Below are positions 23,371-30,455 of a stretch of 47,773 bases of DNA, one piece after another. The translations under genes were made by a program, and so were the position numbers. The DNA is taken from contig QMQO01000005.1 of assembly GCA_003650545.1 (NCBI GenBank), positions 1-47,773 on the forward strand, in the 5' to 3' direction. Positions within the stretch are counted from its first letter, which is position 1. Each line of letters starts with the position of its first letter. The stretch comes from Candidatus Woesearchaeota archaeon. Lineage in GTDB: Archaea > Nanobdellota > Nanobdellia > Woesearchaeales > B72-G16. Below the pieces are notes generated by a model that did no database searches, was not told where the DNA came from, and was given only the letters and a program-made list of their open reading frames with translations.

Positions 23371-25277
23371 TATATAATGATTTTATTTTTTTCTTTATCT
23401 TTTTCATTGGAATAATAATATATATTATCATATGCTGTTAGCATGCAACATGATGTTTCTGTTGGTTTTAAATCTGTGTACTGACAACCCTCTGCATCAT
23501 AAATTGCTGTTGCAAACTCTGTAAACCAGTTTTTAAAGTATTGGGGGTATTGACACTCTCCTTTATATTTATCTTTATTAATAACTGTTCCGTCTGCATT
23601 ACCAATATAGCATGTATCTTCAATATAATAACACTTCCATTTTCCTTTGATTTCAGGATATATTTCAGGATCAAATATGTCCTCGCCCTTCTTAACATTC
23701 CAGAGGTGATTGCCATTAGGATCAGGACACCATGCTCCATAAGATTCACAATATGCCTGTGTTGTTACATCTGTGTCAGGATTATAAACATTGATAACAC
23801 TGCCTTTTCTGTAACACTCACCATTATAAACACAATCATTAACATAAGGACAGTCTAAATAAACACTCTTGTTTGTCTTGCAAACAGGCGGCTGGTCAGG
23901 CATGCCTCTGACTGAACTACAATTATTAGGATCATCTAATATTAACTCTGGATAAAGCCAATATGTGGTAGGACTAGAATAACAACTAGGAGCAACTATG
24001 TTAGCCCAGTCGTCCCATTCTGGATAGTTCACACCATGTACAACAGGCGGACACTTCTGATAAAAGCTAGGCTTTTCACAATATATCTTTATGCTGTAGT
24101 TGTCAAGCTCGCAGCTCTCAACATGAGCATTTGTAACATTGCTTAAGCCTAATAAACAAAAAGCATCGCCTGAATATGATGTTGAGCACCTAACCTTGGC
24201 ACCACGATAACGCAAACATAACACATTGTCATAATTATCCTCAGATGGTAGCTCGGCATGAGCATTGCTAACATCAGATAACCTTATTGCTATGTTATCG
24301 CTATTAACATTGCAGTTGTCCTTGCTAACACCTGGCGGAACACATACCTTGCAGTCGTAATAATCAGGATCTAATGCAGCATGAGCATTTGACAATGAGC
24401 TTATAGACATCACAGCTGTATAACCGTCAGGACATTCGTCACAGGAAATAACAGTGTCAATCGGCTCTAAGGGAGCCTCTGATATAACAGTCCATGTGCC
24501 TGCCCATACTACTTTATAATCCCTGAGCCAGTAGCTGTAAAAATCAAAGCCTTCAGAGTCTTCTGAATAATAGTTGTAATTATGGATATGTCCAGCACCG
24601 CTGATCCAGTTATAGCTTTCGGTTATTATGTGTTTGGGTGCGTTTGCATTAATCCTGATGTCAGAGAATAAAACCCTGCCTGGCCCCTGGTTGTTCTGAA
24701 CAATGCCATAGCTTCCATCACTCTGTATTGCAAGATAGCTGAAACCAGTCGGGTTTCCATTGACAAGGCAGGTAAATTTTGCTTCTGTGTTTTTATTCAG
24801 CAATGTGGCAACACAAACATGATAATTGGCTGCTTTTTCCTGGTTGGTGTGACCAGTGGGCTCAACAATAACAGCTGTTGGCATGTCTTCCTCAAAACCT
24901 GGAAAGCTTATTTTTTCACCATGACTGCCCTGGCCAGAAGCAACCTTTATACCTGGTCCAACCTGGACAGCAAAGATCTTGGCTGGATTGCCGAGGTTAG
25001 AACAGGTTATACAGCCTAGATTTGTAAAGATCATCTTGTAGCGTGTGTTGCTGAGCTTTTCTAGATAAAATGCTTGAGAGTAACAGTTGCTGCCATGCGT
25101 AACATAGTCAGGCGCGTAAGCTATTGCGTGTATCTCACAGCCAGGATCAAAACCAAAGCTTGATAAGTCTATTATCTCACCATGTGATAAGTCATGAATG
25201 AAAAATTTTGTGGTGCATTCAGCATAAACTAACGGAAGCAGGCTTAGCATGACTATAGTTAAGATTATTTTTCTCAT
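23367..25277 (-). CDS. Cys-rich secreted protein with NAH repeats
   Basis: A 636-residue protein with a clear signal peptide (residues 1-19, ending LVYA). The first ~270 residues are a beta-rich domain with HGEIIDLSSFGFDPGC and an N-terminal family-like GHTNQEKAANYHVCVATLL. Residues 280-400 hold three copies of a ~43-residue module with SNAHA/TNAHV (297-300, 338-341, 383-386), each flanked by Cys. Residues 400-636 are a second Cys-rich region, with about 17 more Cys. No enzyme motif is visible. Its start codon overlaps the stop of the upstream 131-residue gene (ATGA), so the two are coupled and may act together at the cell surface. Confidence 0.65.
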   Translation of the reverse strand: MRKIILTIVMLSLLPLVYAECTTKFFIHDLSHGEIIDLSSFGFDPGCEIHAIAYAPDYVTHGSNCYSQAFYLEKLSNTRYKMIFTNLGCITCSNLGNPAKIFAVQVGPGIKVASGQGSHGEKISFPGFEEDMPTAVIVEPTGHTNQEKAANYHVCVATLLNKNTEAKFTCLVNGNPTGFSYLAIQSDGSYGIVQNNQGPGRVLFSDIRINANAPKHIITESYNWISGAGHIHNYNYYSEDSEGFDFYSYWLRDYKVVWAGTWTVISEAPLEPIDTVISCDECPDGYTAVMSISSLSNAHAALDPDYYDCKVCVPPGVSKDNCNVNSDNIAIRLSDVSNAHAELPSEDNYDNVLCLRYRGAKVRCSTSYSGDAFCLLGLSNVTNAHVESCELDNYSIKIYCEKPSFYQKCPPVVHGVNYPEWDDWANIVAPSCYSSPTTYWLYPELILDDPNNCSSVRGMPDQPPVCKTNKSVYLDCPYVNDCVYNGECYRKGSVINVYNPDTDVTTQAYCESYGAWCPDPNGNHLWNVKKGEDIFDPEIYPEIKGKWKCYYIEDTCYIGNADGTVINKDKYKGECQYPQYFKNWFTEFATAIYDAEGCQYTDLKPTETSCCMLTAYDNIYYYSNEKDKEKNKIIIY

Positions 25278-25669
25278 CCTGCACTAACCTCGCATAACTT
25301 TCTGATCTGGCTGTCTCTAATCTCCATGCAGTATGAAGGATCTTTAAGCTTTCTTGCAACAGACATGTAGCAGGTGTTTCTTAGATTTGGTGAATAACTG
25401 CTGCAATTAACACTATCTTCATAAGTGAGCTGGTACGCAAGTTGGCTTTCTTCCCTGAACTCAGGTATAGTCTGAGCAATTGCCTGCTTCATTTTTAACA
25501 TCTCACTCTTGTCAATTGTGATTCCTGCTGGTTTTTGACTAAGGTTTATTTGTGTTGTTTTTTTTCCAGGCATCATTGTTAATAGTGTTATGCAGATTAT
25601 TAGAATGACTATAGCAAGAATAATTCCAACTAGAATTAGGCTATGCTTCAAGCTTGCTTTTTTGTTCAT
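25274..25669 (-). CDS. small single-pass protein with a C-terminal paired-Cys module
   Basis: A 131-residue protein with one N-terminal hydrophobic helix (about 11-33) and an outside domain. The end has four Cys in the order VNC, NTCYMSVARKL, PSYC and IRKLC. This is the Cys-x(n)-Cys pattern (Asp-x-Ser-x-Cys, then Ile, Asp, Arg-x-x-Cys) that is repeated several times in the protein at 29577-30281. Function is unknown; by analogy it is a disulfide-rich helical module. It lies directly upstream of, and coupled to, the Cys-rich NAH-repeat gene. TATA-like CATTTATATACC lies near 25706-25717, within a 17-bp motif shared with another promoter. Confidence 0.55.
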   Translation of the reverse strand: MNKKASLKHSLILVGIILAIVILIICITLLTMMPGKKTTQINLSQKPAGITIDKSEMLKMKQAIAQTIPEFREESQLAYQLTYEDSVNCSSYSPNLRNTCYMSVARKLKDPSYCMEIRDSQIRKLCEVSAG

Positions 25670-25704
25670 TCTCTTCCTCTTTTTAGGAAAATAAATATTT
25701 TAGG

Positions 25705-25721
25705 TATATAAATGTTGTTGG
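25705..25721 (-). repeat. 17-bp promoter motif, copy 1
   Basis: CCAACAACATTTATATA (minus strand) includes the TATA box of the gene at 25274-25669 and is identical to 27723-27739. Confidence 0.5.
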
Positions 25722-25762
25722 TTGTTATGGTAAATATTTGCTCCAGGGCCTAAGAGCTAAGC

Positions 25763-25933
25763 AATTTCAGGAGAAGTGAGAAGTACATTGCAGAAGGCAT
25801 AGAGATAGTTGTAGAGATAGTTGATTAGATAACTGCTGTTTTATTTGAGATTCTGAAATATCAGCTTACAGAAGAAAGCTATAAATTAGTAGATAAAGGC
25901 CCAATAAATCAGATGTTATCAGAGATGTTATAA
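25763..25933 (+). pseudogene. decayed copy of the RNase P p30 gene 3' end
   Basis: Frame 25763-25828 encodes NFRRSEKYIAEGIEIV..VD then TAG. The intact rnp3 gene at 21112-21768 ends FRRSERYIAEGVEYVD, so 11 of the first 13 residues from FRR are identical and the others conservative. The DNA differs mainly at third codon positions, so the copy is old or came from a relative. Just upstream, GGCCTAAGAGCTAAG may be the preceding codons in a shifted frame. After the TAG the frame stays open to TAA at 25931-25933 (ITAVLFEILKY onward), with no recognised match. Confidence 0.6.
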
Positions 25934-26527
25934 CTAGCTTTGCTTTAAGGCGTTATTAACTTTGGTGGCAAATCTTTTATCGTAATGTTTTAAGTATCTT
26001 TTTAATTTATTTTTGTTCATGTTTTTCTTGAATGTTTTGATTAGTTCTTTACTTAAATAACGCTTAAAATCTATCCAGTCAAGAAATGTTTTCTCAATAT
26101 CACTGACGGGTAGTTTGAAGTCATAATAATCTATGTAATGATACCCAAAAAAATGTTTTTTATTTATTAAATGAACAACAACATTCGTGTTGAATACCTG
26201 TCTTAATCCCTGCCTGACTCTTCTGGGTGTAATCAAAACAACATTTGCTTCTTGTTCCCATAGCCCGTATATAGAGAGCGCACTCTCTAGCCCAATGTAA
26301 GAGGGTTTGATGCAGTACGCCAAAAGCATAGGGTCATCGTGTGTTGTGTAGTAGCCTTTAATGATTCTATTGACTTTTCCTTTCCTTTCCAGATTGTGCA
26401 GAATTAAATAAGCATAATCGGGATCTGCGTTTTTTGAGCTTATAAGTCTTTTTATATCTTTAACATGGAACACTTGGTTTTTTTTTATAAAGCTTTCAAT
26501 TTCCTGTTGATATTTTATTTTGCCCAT
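25934..26527 (-). CDS. AbiEi-type antitoxin (type IV toxin-antitoxin)
   Basis: A 197-residue protein. An N-terminal winged-helix part (about 1-60: FIKKNQVFHVKDIKRLISSKN, then ILHNLERKGKVNRIIKGYYTT) is followed by the AbiEi C-terminal region (GLESALSIYGLW, VLITPRRVRQG, VSDIEKTFLDWI). AbiEi proteins repress their own operon and prevent AbiEii toxicity. The gene starts inside the end of the toxin gene (13-nt overlap) and comes second in the operon, the reverse of the usual order. The unmatched length and motifs otherwise fit the family. Confidence 0.82.
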   Translation of the reverse strand: MGKIKYQQEIESFIKKNQVFHVKDIKRLISSKNADPDYAYLILHNLERKGKVNRIIKGYYTTHDDPMLLAYCIKPSYIGLESALSIYGLWEQEANVVLITPRRVRQGLRQVFNTNVVVHLINKKHFFGYHYIDYYDFKLPVSDIEKTFLDWIDFKRYLSKELIKTFKKNMNKNKLKRYLKHYDKRFATKVNNALKQS

Positions 26528-27171
26528 TTTTTAATTGTTGTTAGTATGTGTTTTGTACTAGGAATAGCTCCAACAAAGACAAGCGTTTTTAGTATTTCTT
26601 CGTCTTTTGGTTTTTTGTATTCAGATATCAGCTTTTTCAAAGAGGCACTTATTTTTCTCTTATCGTCTACATGATTGAGCAGGGTGTATATGTCATAAAG
26701 ATCTCGTACAAGCCTCCTTGATAGGTATGTTGTAACCTTCTCTTTGATGAGGTCTTCTGCGGTTAATGTGAAGATGTTTATGTAATTTCCGTCAATGGTT
26801 TCATAAGGTTTGGTGATTATATGCTTATTTTTAAGGCTCAAGAAAGATGCTTCAAACCTGACTTCGATGTTATTGAAAGCTATTTTAGCAAAAATGACGT
26901 TGTCGGTTATTTTAAATTTTTTGATATTGAGTTTTCTTTGCTTTAGTTTTTTTTTGAACAAGTCAATTTTTTTAAGCTCGCTCTTGTCAAGATAAATATC
27001 TAAATCGTCTGAAAATCTAGATCCTGCATAACACCGCCATAGCGCTGTACCGCCGTGGAATACAGCATTCGGAAACACTTCGTAGATTATATCGACAACT
27101 ATATCCTGCAGCAGAGCGATGTCTTTATGCAATTTTTTCTTGAGTTTGTCTAATAATTTTAGTTTAACCAT
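26515..27171 (-). CDS. AbiEii/AbiGii-type nucleotidyltransferase toxin
   Basis: A 218-residue protein with the AbiEii/AbiGii nucleotidyltransferase signature: FHGGTALWRCYAGSRFSDDLDIY (about 38-60), with GGT at 40-42 and the Asp56/Asp58 pair, then the C-terminal helical part with LTAEDLIKEKV and RRLVRDLYDIY. Family members transfer nucleotides to RNA or tRNA and stop growth until neutralised by AbiEi. A TATA-like ATTATATATAT lies near 27190-27200, about 24-27 bp before the ATG, so the mRNA is probably leaderless. Toxin and antitoxin genes overlap by 13 nt. Confidence 0.82.
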   Translation of the reverse strand: MVKLKLLDKLKKKLHKDIALLQDIVVDIIYEVFPNAVFHGGTALWRCYAGSRFSDDLDIYLDKSELKKIDLFKKKLKQRKLNIKKFKITDNVIFAKIAFNNIEVRFEASFLSLKNKHIITKPYETIDGNYINIFTLTAEDLIKEKVTTYLSRRLVRDLYDIYTLLNHVDDKRKISASLKKLISEYKKPKDEEILKTLVFVGAIPSTKHILTTIKKWAK

Positions 27172-27350
27172 TCTTATAGATATATATAATTTAGGTGATT
27201 ATTAAATTTTGTGTTTTTAATGGATTAAGCGCGCTAAACTTCTAAACGCAGGTTGAAAAAAAAACGGCTATTATGAAACCGCGAGGTAAACCGATAAACA
27301 CAGGTTGCTCGGTTCAGCATCTGCTTCATAGTGCGATATCTGTCACGCAG
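27172..27350 (-). other. structured 3' region after the holin-like gene
   Basis: No gene is seen. Read on the minus strand, the stretch just after the holin-like stop codon is less AT-rich than its surroundings. It contains AACCGAG and CTCGCGGTT, which can pair across about 22 nt, then a run of nine T (27256-27264 on the + strand as A). This looks like a structured 3' untranslated region with a U-rich terminator; a small RNA is an alternative. Confidence 0.35.
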
Positions 27351-27692
27351 CTAACTAATTCTTTTGTTCATCTCGTATACCTTAGCCTCAATAACCTCGT
27401 CCAGCAGCTTCTCATAACGAGGGCTAACCTTATAACCTTGTTTTTCTAAGAATTCTTTTGTGTGTTCTATTGCTAATGCCTTTTTCTGTTCTGACGGCAT
27501 CTTTCTCTTGTTGAGCTTTCTATAGTTGTGAGCTTCTTGTTCTACTGCATTCACGCTGATGCCTGCAGCCTGTAAAAAAGCAGATGCAAACTTTCTGCCA
27601 AACAATTGCCGCAGATAGTATGCAATGAAAAGAAGCACTATGATGAATGCAACATCCACAAGTCGCTGAAGGATGGTTTCCAAGAGCATCAT
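27351..27692 (-). CDS. holin-like (LL-H holin superfamily-like) membrane protein
   Basis: A 113-residue protein with one N-terminal membrane helix (about 7-27) and a charged helical C-terminus. The arrangement VNAVEQEAHNYRKL, KKALAIEHTKEFLEKQGYKV and LLDEVIEAKVYEMNK follows the pattern of the phage LL-H-type holin family (helix, then AVEQ, KK-A, and IEAKV). Such proteins are also found outside phages, and no lysis enzyme is nearby, so the name indicates similarity only. Its promoter region (27723-27739) contains the 17-bp motif shared with the gene at 25274-25669. Confidence 0.45.
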   Translation of the reverse strand: MMLLETILQRLVDVAFIIVLLFIAYYLRQLFGRKFASAFLQAAGISVNAVEQEAHNYRKLNKRKMPSEQKKALAIEHTKEFLEKQGYKVSPRYEKLLDEVIEAKVYEMNKRIS

Positions 27693-28045
27693 TTTGGTTC
27701 TTCTGATGGTGATATCTTTTGATATATAAATGTTGTTGGATTTTTTTTAAATTGTGTTGTCTAAAGCTTAGATAAGGCTTAGGCTATTATTGAAATTTTA
27801 AAGATCAGTCCTTGTCTTCTTTCTCTATTATGTTATGTTAAATTAGGGTGGCATTAGTAAGAGTTAAGTCAAGGGGTTAAACTGCTCTGTTTCATTTGGT
27901 TTTATTTTCTCTCCTATTAGCAGAGAAAAAAATAAAAGTCACCAAAGGTCAAGAAGCATCTAATATTAAGTTAGGCTATCAGAGAGCAAAATACATAAAT
28001 ACCTGTATTTTATAGCGCTTTATAGCTGATGCACAGGGCTACCAG
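27693..28045. other. 353-nt gap with an imperfect inverted repeat
   Basis: No gene is seen. The left end holds the minus-strand promoter of the holin-like gene (TATA-like at 27721-27730). In the middle, TTTATTTTCTCT (27901-27912) and AGAGAAAA (27922-27929) form a stem around CCTATTAGC. Flanking TTTGGT and ACCAAA extend the symmetry, with a few extra bases on the right arm. The right end has a TATA-like TACATAAATACC (about 27990-28001) that may drive the plus-strand gene at 28046. Confidence 0.45.
27723..27739 (-). repeat. 17-bp promoter motif, copy 2
   Basis: An exact copy of the motif at 25705-25721, in the same orientation, at the TATA box of the holin-like gene. It suggests shared regulation or a copied promoter. 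Confidence 0.5.
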
Positions 28046-29008
28046 ATGAGACTATGTATATACCTAACTGTTTTGCTGCTTTTACTCTCTCTAGCGTCAG
28101 CTGGCAGATACATCAACATAACCTCTCCACTAGATGGCAAACTGTATACAGCTGATGGTTATTCTTTTTTCTATGACAGGACAACAGGGATCCCAACGCA
28201 TCAGATAAAACAGACTGTAGATGTGACACCAGATGTTGCTTTTGTTCATTATAGCTTGACTGGGGAGCTGTTGCCTGCTGGCAAGGAGGCTAATGATATG
28301 TTCTTCTTTGCAAACAAAACTTGGAACACGCAAGAGTTCACAGAAACTATTACTGCATATGACAAGGACAACAAAACTTTGGAGATCGTGAATGCAACCT
28401 TCACAATAAGTTTTTTAACAAGGCAGACTGTTGTTCAGAGAAGAACAGCTCTAAAGCCAGAGCTTGCTATCATCTTCACAGATGTAATAATAGACGCTAT
28501 AAACAGGTTTATACATATTAAGAATCTTGAGATGTTAGATGAAATCTATAGGATGACTCAAGAGATGGTTACACTCAACAAGGAAGCTTCTATTTTGTTA
28601 GGATATGAAAATCAAACTTTTGTGAGGATCGAGATCACACCTAAACAAAATCTAACTGATTTTATTGTCATTGAATATATCCCAAAAGGCTTGGTCAATA
28701 GCACTGATCTGATTCAGCCTGAGGTACCAGAAAGTGTTACATTTGAGATCCTCGAGAAGGACCCACTTATGGTGTGGCATTTTGAGGAGGTTACTGATAA
28801 GGTGGAGATAAGGTACACAATAAGGAAAGAGATCGACCCTGATCAGATCAATAATGCTAAAACGATTGTGTTGGCTGATGAGGCATTAGCTTTATACCAG
28901 GAGGGCAGAGGCTTGAGTTTGTTATGGAAGATTCTGCTGCCTGTTATCATTGTACCTGTTGTGGTTATAGTTTTTATTTTTGTGTCATTGTATAAGCTTA
29001 AAAAATAG
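28046..29008 (+). CDS. secreted protein with C-terminal membrane anchor
   Basis: A 320-residue protein with a signal peptide (1-19, ending ASA), a beta-rich ectodomain, a helical stretch (about 150-190) and one C-terminal membrane helix (about 292-316) followed by Lys. The second half contains NQTFVRIEITPKQNLTDFIVIEYIPKGL and VMVWHFEE-like sequence, a type of beta-sandwich segment that, from memory, is common in archaeal surface proteins. Eight or so Asn-x-Ser/Thr sites suggest N-glycosylation. No family is named. It has no same-strand partner nearby. Confidence 0.6.
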   Translation: MRLCIYLTVLLLLLSLASAGRYINITSPLDGKLYTADGYSFFYDRTTGIPTHQIKQTVDVTPDVAFVHYSLTGELLPAGKEANDMFFFANKTWNTQEFTETITAYDKDNKTLEIVNATFTISFLTRQTVVQRRTALKPELAIIFTDVIIDAINRFIHIKNLEMLDEIYRMTQEMVTLNKEASILLGYENQTFVRIEITPKQNLTDFIVIEYIPKGLVNSTDLIQPEVPESVTFEILEKDPLMVWHFEEVTDKVEIRYTIRKEIDPDQINNAKTIVLADEALALYQEGRGLSLLWKILLPVIIVPVVVIVFIFVSLYKLKK

Positions 29009-29121
29009 ATAAAATAAAATTGGGTTATATTTTTTTGTTAAAAAATCTAGTTTTTTAGATATTCTGTTATCATGTTATTGGCTGCTTGAAGATAAATTCT
29101 TGAAGACAAGTAGAATGTTTA

Positions 29122-29580
29122 TTATATAGGTGTGCTAACTGTTGGTATATCTTCATAAACAGGTGCACCAGTTGTTATAGAAATTCTAGGTGCTGAGCCT
29201 GATCTGCCTCCAGGGAAAACTGCTGAGCCAATAGCATAACCAACAGTGGCAATGCCTCCATAAACGCCGTATGCACTCAAACCAGCACCTGCGACACCTC
29301 CTGTCGCAACAACAGCAACTACTGCAACAATAGCCATAATTATCCCACCAAGACCACCAGAACGTCTGCAGCAGTAGACAACACTCGTTCCTGTCCAATG
29401 ATTTTGCATGACTCTTAAATTGTCTGTTTTTGATTTAGCCATGGTGAGATAAAATGTGTGCTTATGATCTGGATAATAGCAATCTTCACAATGGCCGTTA
29501 AGCCAACCAGCTGTTGAAAATGGTATGCTAAGTATTAAAATCATGATTACTAAAGCTTGAAATATCTTTTTATGTTTCAT
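29122..29580 (-). CDS. small secreted or membrane protein with a Gly/Ala/Val helix
   Basis: A 152-residue protein of unknown function. A signal peptide (1-24, ending STAG) is followed by a Cys- and His-containing segment (HCEDCYYPDHKHTFY) and a CC pair. A long Gly/Ala/Val-rich hydrophobic stretch follows (about 75-120), then a Gly/Ser/Thr tail. The His/Cys cluster could bind metal; this is a guess. The start overlaps the stop of the upstream Cys-repeat gene as ATGA, so the two are translationally coupled. Confidence 0.55.
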   Translation of the reverse strand: MKHKKIFQALVIMILILSIPFSTAGWLNGHCEDCYYPDHKHTFYLTMAKSKTDNLRVMQNHWTGTSVVYCCRRSGGLGGIIMAIVAVVAVVATGGVAGAGLSAYGVYGGIATVGYAIGSAVFPGGRSGSAPRISITTGAPVYEDIPTVSTPI

Positions 29581-30281
29581 TCTTTTAAATTTTCAAAACA
29601 CTTTTGCTTAATTGTTTTGTTAATGATCTCATTGCAAAGCTTTTCATTTTTATAAATGATTGCTGCTTTCTGGTATTCAACATCATTGCAGAATTTATAG
29701 ACAGTGCTGTGACAGATTTTGTCAGAGCCAAGTATGATAGATTTACAAAATGCTCTGTCTTCATCACTGGCTATATTCTCACAGTTTATTGCTTTGTTTT
29801 CCTTGATTGATGTAAACAGATAAACAAGGTCTTGGCACGCTGCTTTCTCTTGGCTGTTTAAGCAATAACTTATATTCTGGGTGGCAAAGGCTTGGCATGT
29901 TGCTTTATCGCCCATGAAATTCTGAAAAGGAAGTGAGCAAACATCTGCATTTCTTATGAAGAATGCTTTGCATAACACTTTAACATTATCAATAACAATT
30001 TGTTCGCATTTGTCTATGTTGTTGCTTTTAATGGCGCTCATTAACTTGTATGTTTCTGTGCATGCCAAGTCGTTTCTGCAATAACTTATATCATTGTTTG
30101 TTATAGCAAGACAGATTAGGTTTTTGTTTGCAGCTTCACACGCTTTGATATCACCTTTAACAATTGCTTTAATTTCAGCAAGCGGTAGCTCTCGCAACTT
30201 TGTAGGGAGAGTGGTGATTATAATAATTACGATAATTATTGTCAGCAAAAGAGCAATGATAATGAGTTTTGATTTTTTCAT
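29577..30281 (-). CDS. single-pass protein with repeated paired-Cys helical modules
   Basis: A 234-residue protein with one N-terminal membrane helix (about 5-26) and an ectodomain of about 16 Cys. The Cys occur in a recurring pattern (Asp/Asn-x-x-x-Cys, 10-14 residues, Cys-x-x-x-Phe/Ile/Leu), at least four times, for example DIKAC...LICLAI, DISYC...LACTE, NADVC...KATCQAF and KICHST...KFCNDV. The 131-residue protein at 25274-25669 ends in one unit of the same kind. Function is unknown; the shared module suggests a lineage-specific surface protein family. The 3' end is coupled to the next small secreted protein gene. Confidence 0.6.
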   Translation of the reverse strand: MKKSKLIIIALLLTIIIVIIIITTLPTKLRELPLAEIKAIVKGDIKACEAANKNLICLAITNNDISYCRNDLACTETYKLMSAIKSNNIDKCEQIVIDNVKVLCKAFFIRNADVCSLPFQNFMGDKATCQAFATQNISYCLNSQEKAACQDLVYLFTSIKENKAINCENIASDEDRAFCKSIILGSDKICHSTVYKFCNDVEYQKAAIIYKNEKLCNEIINKTIKQKCFENLKE

Positions 30282-30455
30282 CTATCTAAAACAACTCTAA
30301 AAGCTATATAAATCTTTTCAACATTTAGTTGCCATTTACGAGAAGTAACTGGACTTTTTAACTAGGTTTTTTATATGATTTTCAGATTGATTTTTAGAAA
30401 TCTTTATATATGAAAAAAAGATGTTTTGTACAGAAGGGTGGAAAAAAAGAGGGAA

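Noticed and set aside
25829..25933. Separate small gene after the p30 remnant
   Set aside because: It is open only as a continuation past a stop codon, with no start codon or ribosome-binding site at its beginning.
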